Part shown: piece by piece, positions 40,883 to 49,925 of the stretch | Position numbering within the stretch: position 1 is the first letter of the stretch | How the letters are laid out: each line of letters starts with the position of its first letter | Origin: Chaetoceros tenuissimus | Taxonomy: Eukaryota > Bacillariophyta > Thalassiosirophyceae > Chaetocerotales > Chaetocerotaceae | Direction: 5' to 3' | Assembly: GCA_021927905.1 (NCBI GenBank) | Contig: BLLK01000020.1 | Span: forward strand, 682,001-746,000 | DNA length: 64,000 nucleotides | Translations under genes and position numbers: made by a program | The notes under the pieces: generated by a model | Told to the model about the DNA's origin: nothing | Seen by the model: only the letters and a program-made list of their open reading frames with translations | Database searches by the model: none

Positions 40883-43333
40883 ATGTATCCAAACAAACGG
40901 CAGCTCAAGAGTCCAGGCAGCTTAGTAGAAAAGAGGGCAAAGACGAATGGAAAAATATGCAGAGCCTGTAACGTATCTAAACCCGAACCTTGTTTCTCTA
41001 AAACGCAATGGAAAGGAGATAAGAATGGTCGAAAATGTATTGATTGCATAGAAATTCAAAAAAAGAGGATTGCTATGCAAGAAAAAATTTGTAGCACATG
41101 TAAAATCCCCAAACTCAAACCTAGCTACTCTAAAAAGCATTGGAACGATAGAAGTGGTGGAACATGTATTGATTGCATCGAAACGCGAAAGAAGATTGCT
41201 ATGTCAAAAACATGTAGTAAATGCCATGTGTTGAAACCGAAATCTAGATTTACAAAAGGACAATACAAAACCAGTAGAGTGTGTATTGATTGCTTTGAAA
41301 CTGAAAGGGGTAACCTACCATGCAGTAAATGTCAACAGTACTTTTCAGACGACTATTATACCGAAAGCAAGAAGTTATTCGGTAGTTCTTCACTTCTATG
41401 TCGTTCTTGTGTGCGGCAAGAAGATTTGGAATGCTCCACGTGCCACAACGTGGTGAAGGGTTATAGCTTTCCATGTAGTGAATTGGAATCAGGCAAGAAT
41501 CCTCGCTGTAGGAAATGCCTTAAGACTAATAAACTATTCTGTTCTCTATGTGAGAAAAAAGTAAAGCTGTGGGACTTTCAGAAGGAGGAAGTGGACAATA
41601 CTGACCAAGATCGGCAATGTACTAATTGCAAATTTCTTTTCTGTGGCGTATGTCATGAAACGCGCCCTCGTTGTGAATTTCAGCCTGAAGAACTCCTCAA
41701 GACGAGAATAGAAAATTTTGGTGGGTGTGAGTATTCTCTCATGATGGAACGCAAGCAGAAACAACGCATATGTAATGATTGCCAGAACTGCCCGTTCTGC
41801 TGGGCATGTGAATTGAAATATTCGCCTTGTCAGTTTGAAAAGAACGGTGATTACTTTTCTAGTCTCTGTGTTAATTGTTTGGCGAGGAAACGTGCGAGAC
41901 TACAACTGAGAGATAGAGATGATTTGATTTTTGGGGTGAGGCAAGTCAAAATGCCTACCTTTCAAATTCCTGGGACAGATCCTGTTTGGAGCTTAGACAG
42001 CACTGATGCAAACGAGCGCAGTCCGCCTTTTTCATTTGGCAAGCTTGATTTACTGAGACTGCTTCAAACTAAAACATATGAGCTTATCTTTTTCTACACA
42101 AGCTGCTCCGATCATCAGTATCGGCTCAACAGAGCAACAAAGGGCACTCTTACCTTTCGGTTTGACGATGGTTTAAAGGCAGTACTTTCTGTGGATAAGT
42201 CAGTGAGAGTTGGTCTAAGAAATTACCATTCTAAAGATATTGAGATGGAAATCTTCAAATATTCATATTCTAATTACGATGGTGTCACCAATAAAGACCG
42301 TATTACATTGTCGATAACAAATAAAGAGTCACTTGAAGAAGACTGGCAGAGTGAAATGGATGATATCGAAGGTACCATTCAACTCATTTCCAAGAGACAG
42401 GCAGTCAGACACATGCCTGAATGTCACGATTTCCTCGACCATACGAACTATATCCGGCAGCAATTTTCAAAGTCAATCAAAATCCAGAACAATGAAGAAG
42501 CTGAGAAACTACTTGAAGTTTATGATGAAGGGAAACGGATCATGTGGCTAGAGAATCACTTAAATTTGCCGAAAGAAATGACTAAGATTATACATACGTA
42601 TTTATCGGAAAAGCCACCACCAGCTTTCTTTTTTGAAGAGAATGATATCCTTCTTGGTATTGAATGGGGACGTTCAAGAGATGCACGTATTTCATCAGGC
42701 TGTTGCGTTGCAAGACCTGTAGAGGAAGATGGTCCAATCCTAGAAGACATGGATGAATGCATTGTTGAAAAATTTGTCTTTGATGTTGAACAAACTTTCG
42801 CGAATTACTATGGTGACTATCCATGTGATCTTTTAAAAGAATGGGTACGGGAGCATCCAGCGATAAGAAACGTAGAAATGATTGGTTCTTCTATCATCGA
42901 AACAATCACCTCCACCAAGCAAATTGACTGCCTCATGAGAGATGTCATTTTCGAGATTGTTGAATTAGGTGCAGTTGCTACTAAACAATGCTATTTGAAC
43001 TTATTGTCGACGACAGGTGAGAGTGAATGTCGAAAAGAACTTTTGATTTGTTTCATTTGCTCTGGTTACTTTCCACTAGAATACAATGATAGAAAGATGT
43101 TGGATGTATTGGCAGAGGACAAAGTGTTTTCTGATGACTATTATCCTGCTTTAGTTAGAATTGTGCTTATTTTTGAAGGCAAGATCGGAGGATTCGAAAT
43201 CAATTTTAAAACAATTAGTGCAGACCAGATTCAAAGATGCAAAAAGAATCTACCGCAGCTTACTGCAGGTATAACTCACGATAGGGATGGACCATTTGCA
43301 CAGTGTTTGAGAGAGATGGGTCATTGGAAATAA
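40883..43333 (+). CDS. Serial zinc-finger (Stc1-like Cys-x2-Cys) protein, 816 aa
   Basis: This single-exon protein falls into two parts. Residues about 25-340 hold roughly eight Cys-rich units. The first three are clear tandem repeats: ICRACNVSKPEPCFSKTQW...CIDCIE, ICSTCKIPKLKPSYSKKHW...CIDCIE and TCSKCHVLKPKSRFTKGQY...CIDCFE. The pattern CxxC-x(5-6)-(P/K)xxxF/YSKxxW-...-CxxC resembles the Stc1-type LIM-like finger, known from the fission-yeast RNAi/heterochromatin adaptor, though similarity may be only to the zinc fold. The second part (about 345-816) has no cysteine finger and reads as a globular domain (FQIPGTDPVWSLD near the start; ICFICSGYFPLEY near the end). The N-terminus is basic (PNKRQLKSP), compatible with a nuclear location. 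Function is unknown. Confidence 0.75.
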   Translation: MYPNKRQLKSPGSLVEKRAKTNGKICRACNVSKPEPCFSKTQWKGDKNGRKCIDCIEIQKKRIAMQEKICSTCKIPKLKPSYSKKHWNDRSGGTCIDCIETRKKIAMSKTCSKCHVLKPKSRFTKGQYKTSRVCIDCFETERGNLPCSKCQQYFSDDYYTESKKLFGSSSLLCRSCVRQEDLECSTCHNVVKGYSFPCSELESGKNPRCRKCLKTNKLFCSLCEKKVKLWDFQKEEVDNTDQDRQCTNCKFLFCGVCHETRPRCEFQPEELLKTRIENFGGCEYSLMMERKQKQRICNDCQNCPFCWACELKYSPCQFEKNGDYFSSLCVNCLARKRARLQLRDRDDLIFGVRQVKMPTFQIPGTDPVWSLDSTDANERSPPFSFGKLDLLRLLQTKTYELIFFYTSCSDHQYRLNRATKGTLTFRFDDGLKAVLSVDKSVRVGLRNYHSKDIEMEIFKYSYSNYDGVTNKDRITLSITNKESLEEDWQSEMDDIEGTIQLISKRQAVRHMPECHDFLDHTNYIRQQFSKSIKIQNNEEAEKLLEVYDEGKRIMWLENHLNLPKEMTKIIHTYLSEKPPPAFFFEENDILLGIEWGRSRDARISSGCCVARPVEEDGPILEDMDECIVEKFVFDVEQTFANYYGDYPCDLLKEWVREHPAIRNVEMIGSSIIETITSTKQIDCLMRDVIFEIVELGAVATKQCYLNLLSTTGESECRKELLICFICSGYFPLEYNDRKMLDVLAEDKVFSDDYYPALVRIVLIFEGKIGGFEINFKTISADQIQRCKKNLPQLTAGITHDRDGPFAQCLREMGHWK

Positions 43334-44767
43334 AAATGGGAAAAATTATTTCATCTGGTCACATCAAAATACGAGTATAAAATCAAATCAAGCCTTTGGT
43401 CGCATCGAAATGGTTTTCACATACATTCTATTAGCAAGTACAAACCAGTGGCGTACCTCGTTCTACGTTTTGCGTTTACCATCACTAGATGAAAATTATA
43501 CAATGATGAACACTTCAATTTAACAGTAGTATAATGGGATGATTTTTCGGCACTTTTTGACCCGAGACAGAGGTTTCAATTTATGTATAAATGGAACTAT
43601 CGACAAAACAATGACGATCGGATATTTAACAGAAATCGTACTTCTTCCTGTAGACAAGAAAGCAATAAAATACGATACTGTATATTAAATTGGACATAAG
43701 TACTGGCTGTATAGTAATGGTAGGAAGCGTGCCTACTTTTTGTATTAGTAATAATACTCAATGACTAAGTTACTCTAGCTAATAGGGCACTGCTAAGGTG
43801 TAAGTTTGTAGAATCGATAAAGTAAGCATCAAGACACATAGCTTGTAGGATAGCGGATATCCAGGGGCTCTCAGTTTTTCTGTTCAACATAGGAATGAGG
43901 AGGTGGCTGGAGTCTAACCACTAACCAAGCCCGAAGGTTTGGATTTTGCCAAAAATACCCTTTGCTGCGAAAAGCGACCAGTTTCTGAGAAACAAAGTAC
44001 TCTTGCGAAGAAGTTCCTATACTGAAGGGAGGGAGAAGAAAGTAGCATAATCTAATCCTGAGGAGCTGTATTTAGTCCTAATCATACCACCACCAAACGA
44101 AGTTATTGAATTCCATGGAAGTCGTCTATGGTTGACGAAAGTAGAGCATAATTTCCAATGATGAGTACTTGGACCACAAATGCTGAACTAGTTTGGTCAA
44201 ATTGTTGTAATGAGCGACTCAAAGGCAGTGGTATGAAAAATTTTGCTAACTAGGAGTTTGAACTGGATACCCAAAGCCATATGAATCTAAAGTAAACAAG
44301 TTTTGATTAGTAGATAAAATTTGATAGTAGTACGTAAGAATGACGTGAGGGGAAGCCTAGATGTGCCGGGATGGCTGAAAAATGATGAACCAATCAAAAC
44401 GAATAAACGATTGAGTTTGTATAATGCGATATGCTCAAATACTAATTACTCGTACTACAGGATGGCTTCCGCTCGGTCCAGGGAAAAATATCGAAGGAAA
44501 AGCTTTTTTTTATTCAAGGCATTTTCTTGAATCGTTTGAAAGGAAGAATCTTTACCTAATTTAGAGATAAATGGATACTACAGGGAATCCCAAGTTCAAT
44601 GACTCTCTGTTGAACCTCTATATGTACGTACGAAGAACAATGAATAATGATAACTGAAATTGCTGGTATGCAATCTTCCAAAGTGCTCAGTGCGTGTGCA
44701 ATTGCTGCAAAATTGGAACCACTCTCGCGTTCATAATTTATCAAGCTTTGATTCATTATTCTACGAA
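43334..44767. other. Gene-poor 1.4-kb region
   Basis: No supported gene is visible. It contains an ACGT run (44624-44631) and a short stretch at about 43455-43466 (acctcgttctac) also present in the MITE-like element at about 20140. Open frames here lack domains. The right end is the promoter of the protease gene. Confidence 0.45.
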
Positions 44768-46366
44768 ATGAAGTTTTCCAAGATCACATCTGCTCTTCTT
44801 CCTTTGTTGCTTTTGTCTCCAGCATCAGCACAAACCTGTTCTACTTTAACAAAGAAGCAGTGCAACTCTCCTTGTCAGTGGCGAAAAGGTGCATGTGTTG
44901 AAGGGCAGACCCCAAACACCCCAGCTCCTACACCAGCACCTGGACCTCCAACAACAATCCCTCCATCACCAACCCCTCCAAGCAGTTGCTCAAGTATCAA
45001 CAGATCCAAGCAGTGCAATAATACGCCAGGGTGTACATGGGGAGGAAAGCGAGTAGGATGTACTGTATTAATTACTCAGGCACCTACTTCTGCTCCATCT
45101 ACAGGAGTAAGTTTGTTTTCTTTTTCATTTCTTTGATAACCATTGATATATCTTATGCACATCTGTAAATCTTTGTCATTTCCAGCCAACTGTCCCTCCC
45201 ACAAAAGCACCAACCTCTCCACCAACAGTAGCGGTAAGAAACAAGTTGTCTTGTTTCATGTTGTAACCCCTTAGATAAATATTCTCACTCAAATGAACAT
45301 TGATTTTTAGCCAACTCAAGCTCCAACTCCAGCAAATGGTGGTTTGGTGTCCTCTCCATCTTGTATTTCAGGGTATACATGTCTCCAAAACTCTGATTTT
45401 GGAGTTGTCGACGAGACTAAATGGGACTTGGACCTTCACATCGAATCTCTAAATCCTGACGCTACCAAAAATGCATATGTAGCTGCAAGAGCTAAATGGT
45501 CATCACTTATCGTTTCGAATAATTTCAACAATCAAGGTGGAACAAGTACTAGTGGTCTCACAAATCTCTGTACCAATGATTACCCGCCACTTCTTGACGA
45601 TACCTACATCTGTGGTCGTGATAAAGAAATTGATGGCCCAGGTAAGGTTTTAGGGCAAGCTGGTCCTAGATATCAAGCGGGAGTTGGAAGTGGAGGCGGA
45701 TTTATTGTAATAGGTTTCATGGAGTTTGACATTGCTGATATTGCAAGTCTTGTCACTGAAGGAACATGGGAAGCGGTAATTCTTCATGAGATGGCTCATG
45801 TACTTGGCATCGGAACTTACTGGGAAGCACAGAGTGTTGTCGGTGCATCATCTGCTGGTTACCCTTACTTAGGTACTACTGGAACCAATGTATGGCAAGG
45901 TGATTGGGGTTGCACTGGAAGTCCTCCTGTGGAGACTGATCAAGGAGGAGCAGGGACTGTAGGAGGTCACTGGGACGAAGCCTGCCTTGATAATGAACTC
46001 ATGACTGGGTTCTTGAACAGCGGGGTTGAAAATCCTATTTCCAAATTGACTGCGGCTACTTTCCAAGACCTTGGATATGATGTAGACTATACCAGCTCCA
46101 CCATTGATAGCAGCTACAATGGAAGCAACACCTCTTGTTGCAATGGTAGACGTAATCTTCGTCAGTTGAACAATGGCAAGCCTCCTCTTTCTGCTCAAGG
46201 AAAGGCAAATGCAATCGCTTATGGTAAGTCTGCTTTGAATAGCAGAAAGCTGCCAGATGGAGCACAGCGTGAGATGAATGGTGGGAAATATATTGCAGAC
46301 CAGATGACTACCATTTACTATGGAGAGAATGGATTCATCTACGATGTCACAGTAACTTTGGACTAG
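44768..46366 (+). CDS. Secreted leishmanolysin-like zinc metalloprotease with PT-rich linker, three exons
   Basis: Exons are 44768-45106, 45186-45233 and 45311-46366. The introns are 79 and 77 bp, all phase 0, with gtaagt and gtaaga donors and ccag and tttag acceptors. The product is 480 residues. A signal peptide ends near AQ (MKFSKITSALLPLLLLSPASAQ). Two small Cys-rich units follow (CSTLTKKQCNSPCQWRKGAC and CSSINRSKQCNNTPGCTW), joined by Pro/Thr linkers. Exon 2 encodes only 16 residues of linker (PTVPPTKAPTSPPTVA). The protease domain has the zinc site AVILHEMAHVLGIGTYW (about 285-301), a Gly-rich segment, and the third ligand in GGHWDEACLDNELMTGF (about 347-363). This HExxHxxGxG plus HW..ELMTG arrangement is that of leishmanolysin-like M8 proteases. 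A cell-surface or extracellular location is expected. Confidence 0.92.
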
Positions 46367-46502
46367 AAAGAGAATGATAGCTTACCTACTCATAATTGGA
46401 ATTGAAAGCAATATAATTGGAATTTAAACAGATTTTCTCTGTAGTTTTCTCATTTCAATCTGAAATTTCCATCTACCACCAAAATTTCTGAGAATGAACC
46501 AT

Positions 46503-47492
46503 TTAGTCATCGTGATAGATACCAAACGAAGGCTTCCTTTTCTCAACTATAGCATCGAGACCTTCTCCCCAGTCATCCCGAGCAAAGCAAAGAGATGCTG
46601 CATGTGCTTCTCGTTTCAATGCTGCTTCTAAACCTGTGTCTAGTCTTAGCCGTAACGTCTGCATCAGATTTCGAACAGCTACTGGATGAAGCAAAGAAAT
46701 CTCCTCTGCAACATTCAAGGACTCTCTATATACTTCATCACCTTTTTTATTCTCAATCACCCTTTGTACCAATCCAATGTCTTTAGCTTCCTCTCCAGCA
46801 ATCATTTTTCCAGTCAATAAAATCTCTGCAGCTTTGCCTTCTCCAACCAACATTGGAAGAAAGTGACTTCCTCCCATTCCTCCTGAGAATCCTAACTTTG
46901 TAAAATTGAACCCCATTTTCGCATGTTTCTCCATTACCCGTATATCACACGCACAAGCTACACAAGCAGCAGCACCCACAGCATATCCTTCAATAGAAGC
47001 AATCACAGGAACACTCAATTTACGAACACATAAAAAAGTATGAAAGAACTCCATCATTTTATCAGCATTGATGTGAACTGGATTATGTCGTAAATCTTTC
47101 AACCACTGTATATCACCACCAGCAGAGAAGCACCCATTGGCTCCTTGAAGTACAATAGCATTCACGTCAATCGTTTGGTTCGCAATGGCTTGATTGATTT
47201 CTTTGACTGTAGATTTAAATTGATATCCCAGTTCCATTGTAAATGGATTCATTTTAGCCTTTCCGCCAAGAGTGATGTTGCCGACTTTTGTCCTTTCGTC
47301 ATGATGGAACTGAACCAGTTCCTGAGGAGGGATAATCAAGGATGAGGCTTGACGATGTTGCCTGATGCCAACAGCAGTAGGGTTCTTGTTATGGAATCTC
47401 AAGAAAGATACGATTCTTTGTCGATGTGGTTGATACTGTGTCATGCCTACAGCGATCTTGCTAGCAAATCTTTTGCATGATGATGAAACCAT
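46503..47492 (-). CDS. Enoyl-CoA hydratase/isomerase (crotonase fold), mitochondrial-type
   Basis: This 329-residue single-exon product has an N-terminus that is Arg/Ser-rich (KRFASKIAVGMTQ, RQRIVSFLRFH), suggesting a mitochondrial presequence. The crotonase core shows KMNPFTMELGYQ (near the CoA-binding entry), IVLQGANGCFSAGGDIQWL (first oxyanion-hole region), VPVIASIEGYAVGAA, the second oxyanion stretch LGFSGGMGGSHFLPMLVG, and the end helix with LTGKMIAGEEAKDIGLVQRV. It could be a hydratase, an isomerase, or a related crotonase acting on acyl-CoA; I could not assign the catalytic acids confidently. It is convergent with the protease gene. Confidence 0.87.
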   Translation of the reverse strand: MVSSSCKRFASKIAVGMTQYQPHRQRIVSFLRFHNKNPTAVGIRQHRQASSLIIPPQELVQFHHDERTKVGNITLGGKAKMNPFTMELGYQFKSTVKEINQAIANQTIDVNAIVLQGANGCFSAGGDIQWLKDLRHNPVHINADKMMEFFHTFLCVRKLSVPVIASIEGYAVGAAACVACACDIRVMEKHAKMGFNFTKLGFSGGMGGSHFLPMLVGEGKAAEILLTGKMIAGEEAKDIGLVQRVIENKKGDEVYRESLNVAEEISLLHPVAVRNLMQTLRLRLDTGLEAALKREAHAASLCFARDDWGEGLDAIVEKRKPSFGIYHDD

Positions 47493-48203
47493 GTTGTTGC
47501 AACGAAATTATAGAATACTAGAAGTAAGGTAGTGTACTACTTGCTTTGTATTGATTGAAAGATGAAGTATGGTTTGTTCTGTTGAAGTATCCAGGTATCA
47601 TCAAAGATTTTCAATTCCGTTCTGATGTTTGTAAATACAAACAGGTTAAAAGGATACTCTACAAGTATATTTACGTACATACTTACTCGTATAAGAATGG
47701 ATCTGGTTCTGCGACATTCTGTTCTTGCCTTCTCTTGGTTCTCTTCGTTTGGAGAATCTTTATCAAAGATGAATCAATTGAGATGAATTCTAAGAACGCT
47801 TGCAGCAATATACAAAGCAATTGCTCTTGACGGAGGAAAAGTACCATGCTCAGTATTATTTGAAGGAATCTTTGACCGCTAGACTAATCAATCCGTCTGA
47901 GTTTGTCATTTCTGAGTGCAGAACTTCATACAGCTTTTTGCATTCTTCTCAAATTTAAATTCCTTCTTTCTGTTTGGTTTAATTTTTCCGTCATTCGCAG
48001 ACATTAAAAAAAATGATAATTTGGGTTTCTACCATTCTTTTAATACGCTACGTTACTTTTTCTCCGTATTTGCCATACCTATTGCCTTCTGCCTCCACAA
48101 TCATCCATTGCTTCTCTTGTTTTGTCCACTACGAAGAAGAGAGATATTATCATACTCGTCTTTACTTCTATTCACATTTTTCCCTTTTCCAACTTTGGAT
48201 CAA
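47493..48203. promoter_or_regulatory. Divergent promoter region
   Basis: This 711-bp region lies between the crotonase gene and the 7TM gene. The open frame running into the 7TM gene from 47916 is Phe/Leu-rich, probably untranslated; the ATG at 48204 is the better start. Confidence 0.35.
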
Positions 48204-49766
48204 ATGTATTCAACAAACATTCTAAAGAGAATAGCTCTTCTTCAAGTGTTTGGAGCATCGGTTTCTCTTGTTGCATCCTCCACTATTGTCTTGGTTTCGA
48301 GGAAGAAATTCTTCGTCGTTACAGAAAAGAACAAGGAGGAGGATCATGCAGGAGGAGAAACAGATCCAATTGTTGAAGGCAATAAAATATGCACTCCATA
48401 TCGTAGAATATTGATTGGGTTGTCCTTTGCAGATATACTTCAGTCAGTTGCCCTGCTTGTAGGCCCATTTGTCCCTCCAAAGGGGACACAGCAATCTCCT
48501 TGAGCAATTGGAAACGTAACGTCCTGTGAAATTTTCGGAGTACTTGCATATGCTGGAGGTCTCATCGTTCCTCTATTCAATCTTTTACTATCGATTTACT
48601 ATTTATGTAAGATCAAGTATAAAATGACAAATGAGGAATTCCGACAAAACATTGAAAAGAGAATGTATACTTTCATAGTGCTATTTGTAGGAGCCTCTAG
48701 CTTAACGGCAGTTCTGACTAGAAATATTAATCCAGTCGGCACTGGAAATGCTTGTCATATGGCCTGGGTACCTATCGAATGTCAAGGAAATCCAGATATT
48801 GAATGCGAGAGAGGTGGCGATCATGTGATTGGGTTGGTTGTCACTTACGTGTTAACATCGGTGTCATCTCTTTTGGGTATCATTTTAATAATGGCGATGA
48901 TTTGCAAACATTTGGTACAGAGACAGTCAATCACTTCTGGCCATCGTAACTCCGTTACTCGATGGTGTCGCTTTTGCAAAATTTGGTCGAGTCCTTCCGA
49001 GCGTTATGATGATGAAACAGAAAATATGTACCTCTCAAGAGTGTATCTTTCCCAGATGATAATCCAAGCAATGCTCTATACAATGATCTTCTTCCTCACA
49101 TTTGTCTTTCTTTGGATCGCCGGTCTGATTACTACAATTGGTAACCCAGTTCCTTCATATATCTTGTATCCAATGTGTTGGCTTTATCCTTGTGGCGGAG
49201 CATTGAATATCTTTGTCTTGATGAGACCCAAAATACTTGCCCTCCGAAGTAGATATCCCGAATTAAGGTGGACAAGAGCTTTTTGGCTTGTATTGAAAGC
49301 GGGGGCTGATCTTCCAAAGGAAGAAGATATTGTGAAGGTACTTCCTAGGGTGAAGAAAGATCCTACACCAAACATTATATTGAGTTCACTTGGGAGAAGT
49401 GAGAATTCATTTGCTGTGCGTGTGCCTGAAGATGAAGATGATGATCTAGATTATATATTTTGCTGATGGGGATTTTTTTACTTAGACATGAAACTTGATA
49501 TCGAAGATAGCGACAGCGAATATTCATCAGTATATTCGATGGAGTCTGGAGAATCGACCTTACATGTACGTGCTCCGAGGAAGTTGGAAAATATCGCTAA
49601 AGTTCCAAGAACAAGCTTAAGGAAGCCCATCTCAGAATTGGAAATCATTCATGAAGATAAAGACATTCCTCCTAGAGATGATGTACATTACGATCGTCAA
49701 CAATTTGGACGTGTGATGAATATGATGGATGGTGCTGATAGCGACGTTGACTTTCTATTTAAATAA
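48204..49766 (+). pseudogene. GPCR-like seven-helix receptor interrupted by an in-frame TGA, two exons
   Basis: The frame from the ATG at 48204 is open throughout except for one TGA at 48501-48503 (codon 100). Exon 1 ends at 49398 and exon 2 runs 49486-49766. The proposed 87-bp intron (donor gtgaga, acceptor tttttttacttag) removes a second TGA at 49464-49466. Its length is a multiple of three, so the frame reads through by chance. Without the stop the product would be 490 residues. Seven hydrophobic helices are visible: near 11-33, 68-92, 100-135, 141-165, 208-235, 290-315 and 325-350. A Cys in VTSCEIFG after helix 2 fits the usual GPCR disulfide. The tail is long and charged. The stop lies in SP*AIGN, where I expect an aromatic residue; one change (TGG to TGA) would create it. 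The gene may be a recent pseudogene, a null allele or a sequencing error. Class of receptor is unknown. Confidence 0.72.
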
Positions 49767-49925
49767 TGAATGTATAAATGAATCTATGTAAGTTGGAAAA
49801 TCGTTTTCGAATGCCGTGTGTTTAAATAAATAATGTATATGTAACAAAATCGAAGAAAAGAAACGGAAAAATTCTTTTGAAAAGTATGAAGTATCGCTTC
49901 GGTTAGATGGGCAGTAGAACATGAC

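Noticed and set aside
48501-48503. TGA as a selenocysteine codon
   Set aside because: The position is in a loop next to a membrane helix where an aromatic residue is expected, and no SECIS-like structure was recognised; nonsense or error is simpler, though not excluded.
49464-49466. Second in-frame TGA in the 7TM gene, considered as a second nonsense mutation
   Set aside because: A phase-correct GT-AG intron (49399-49485) with a good donor and strong polypyrimidine acceptor removes it, so it is better read as intronic.
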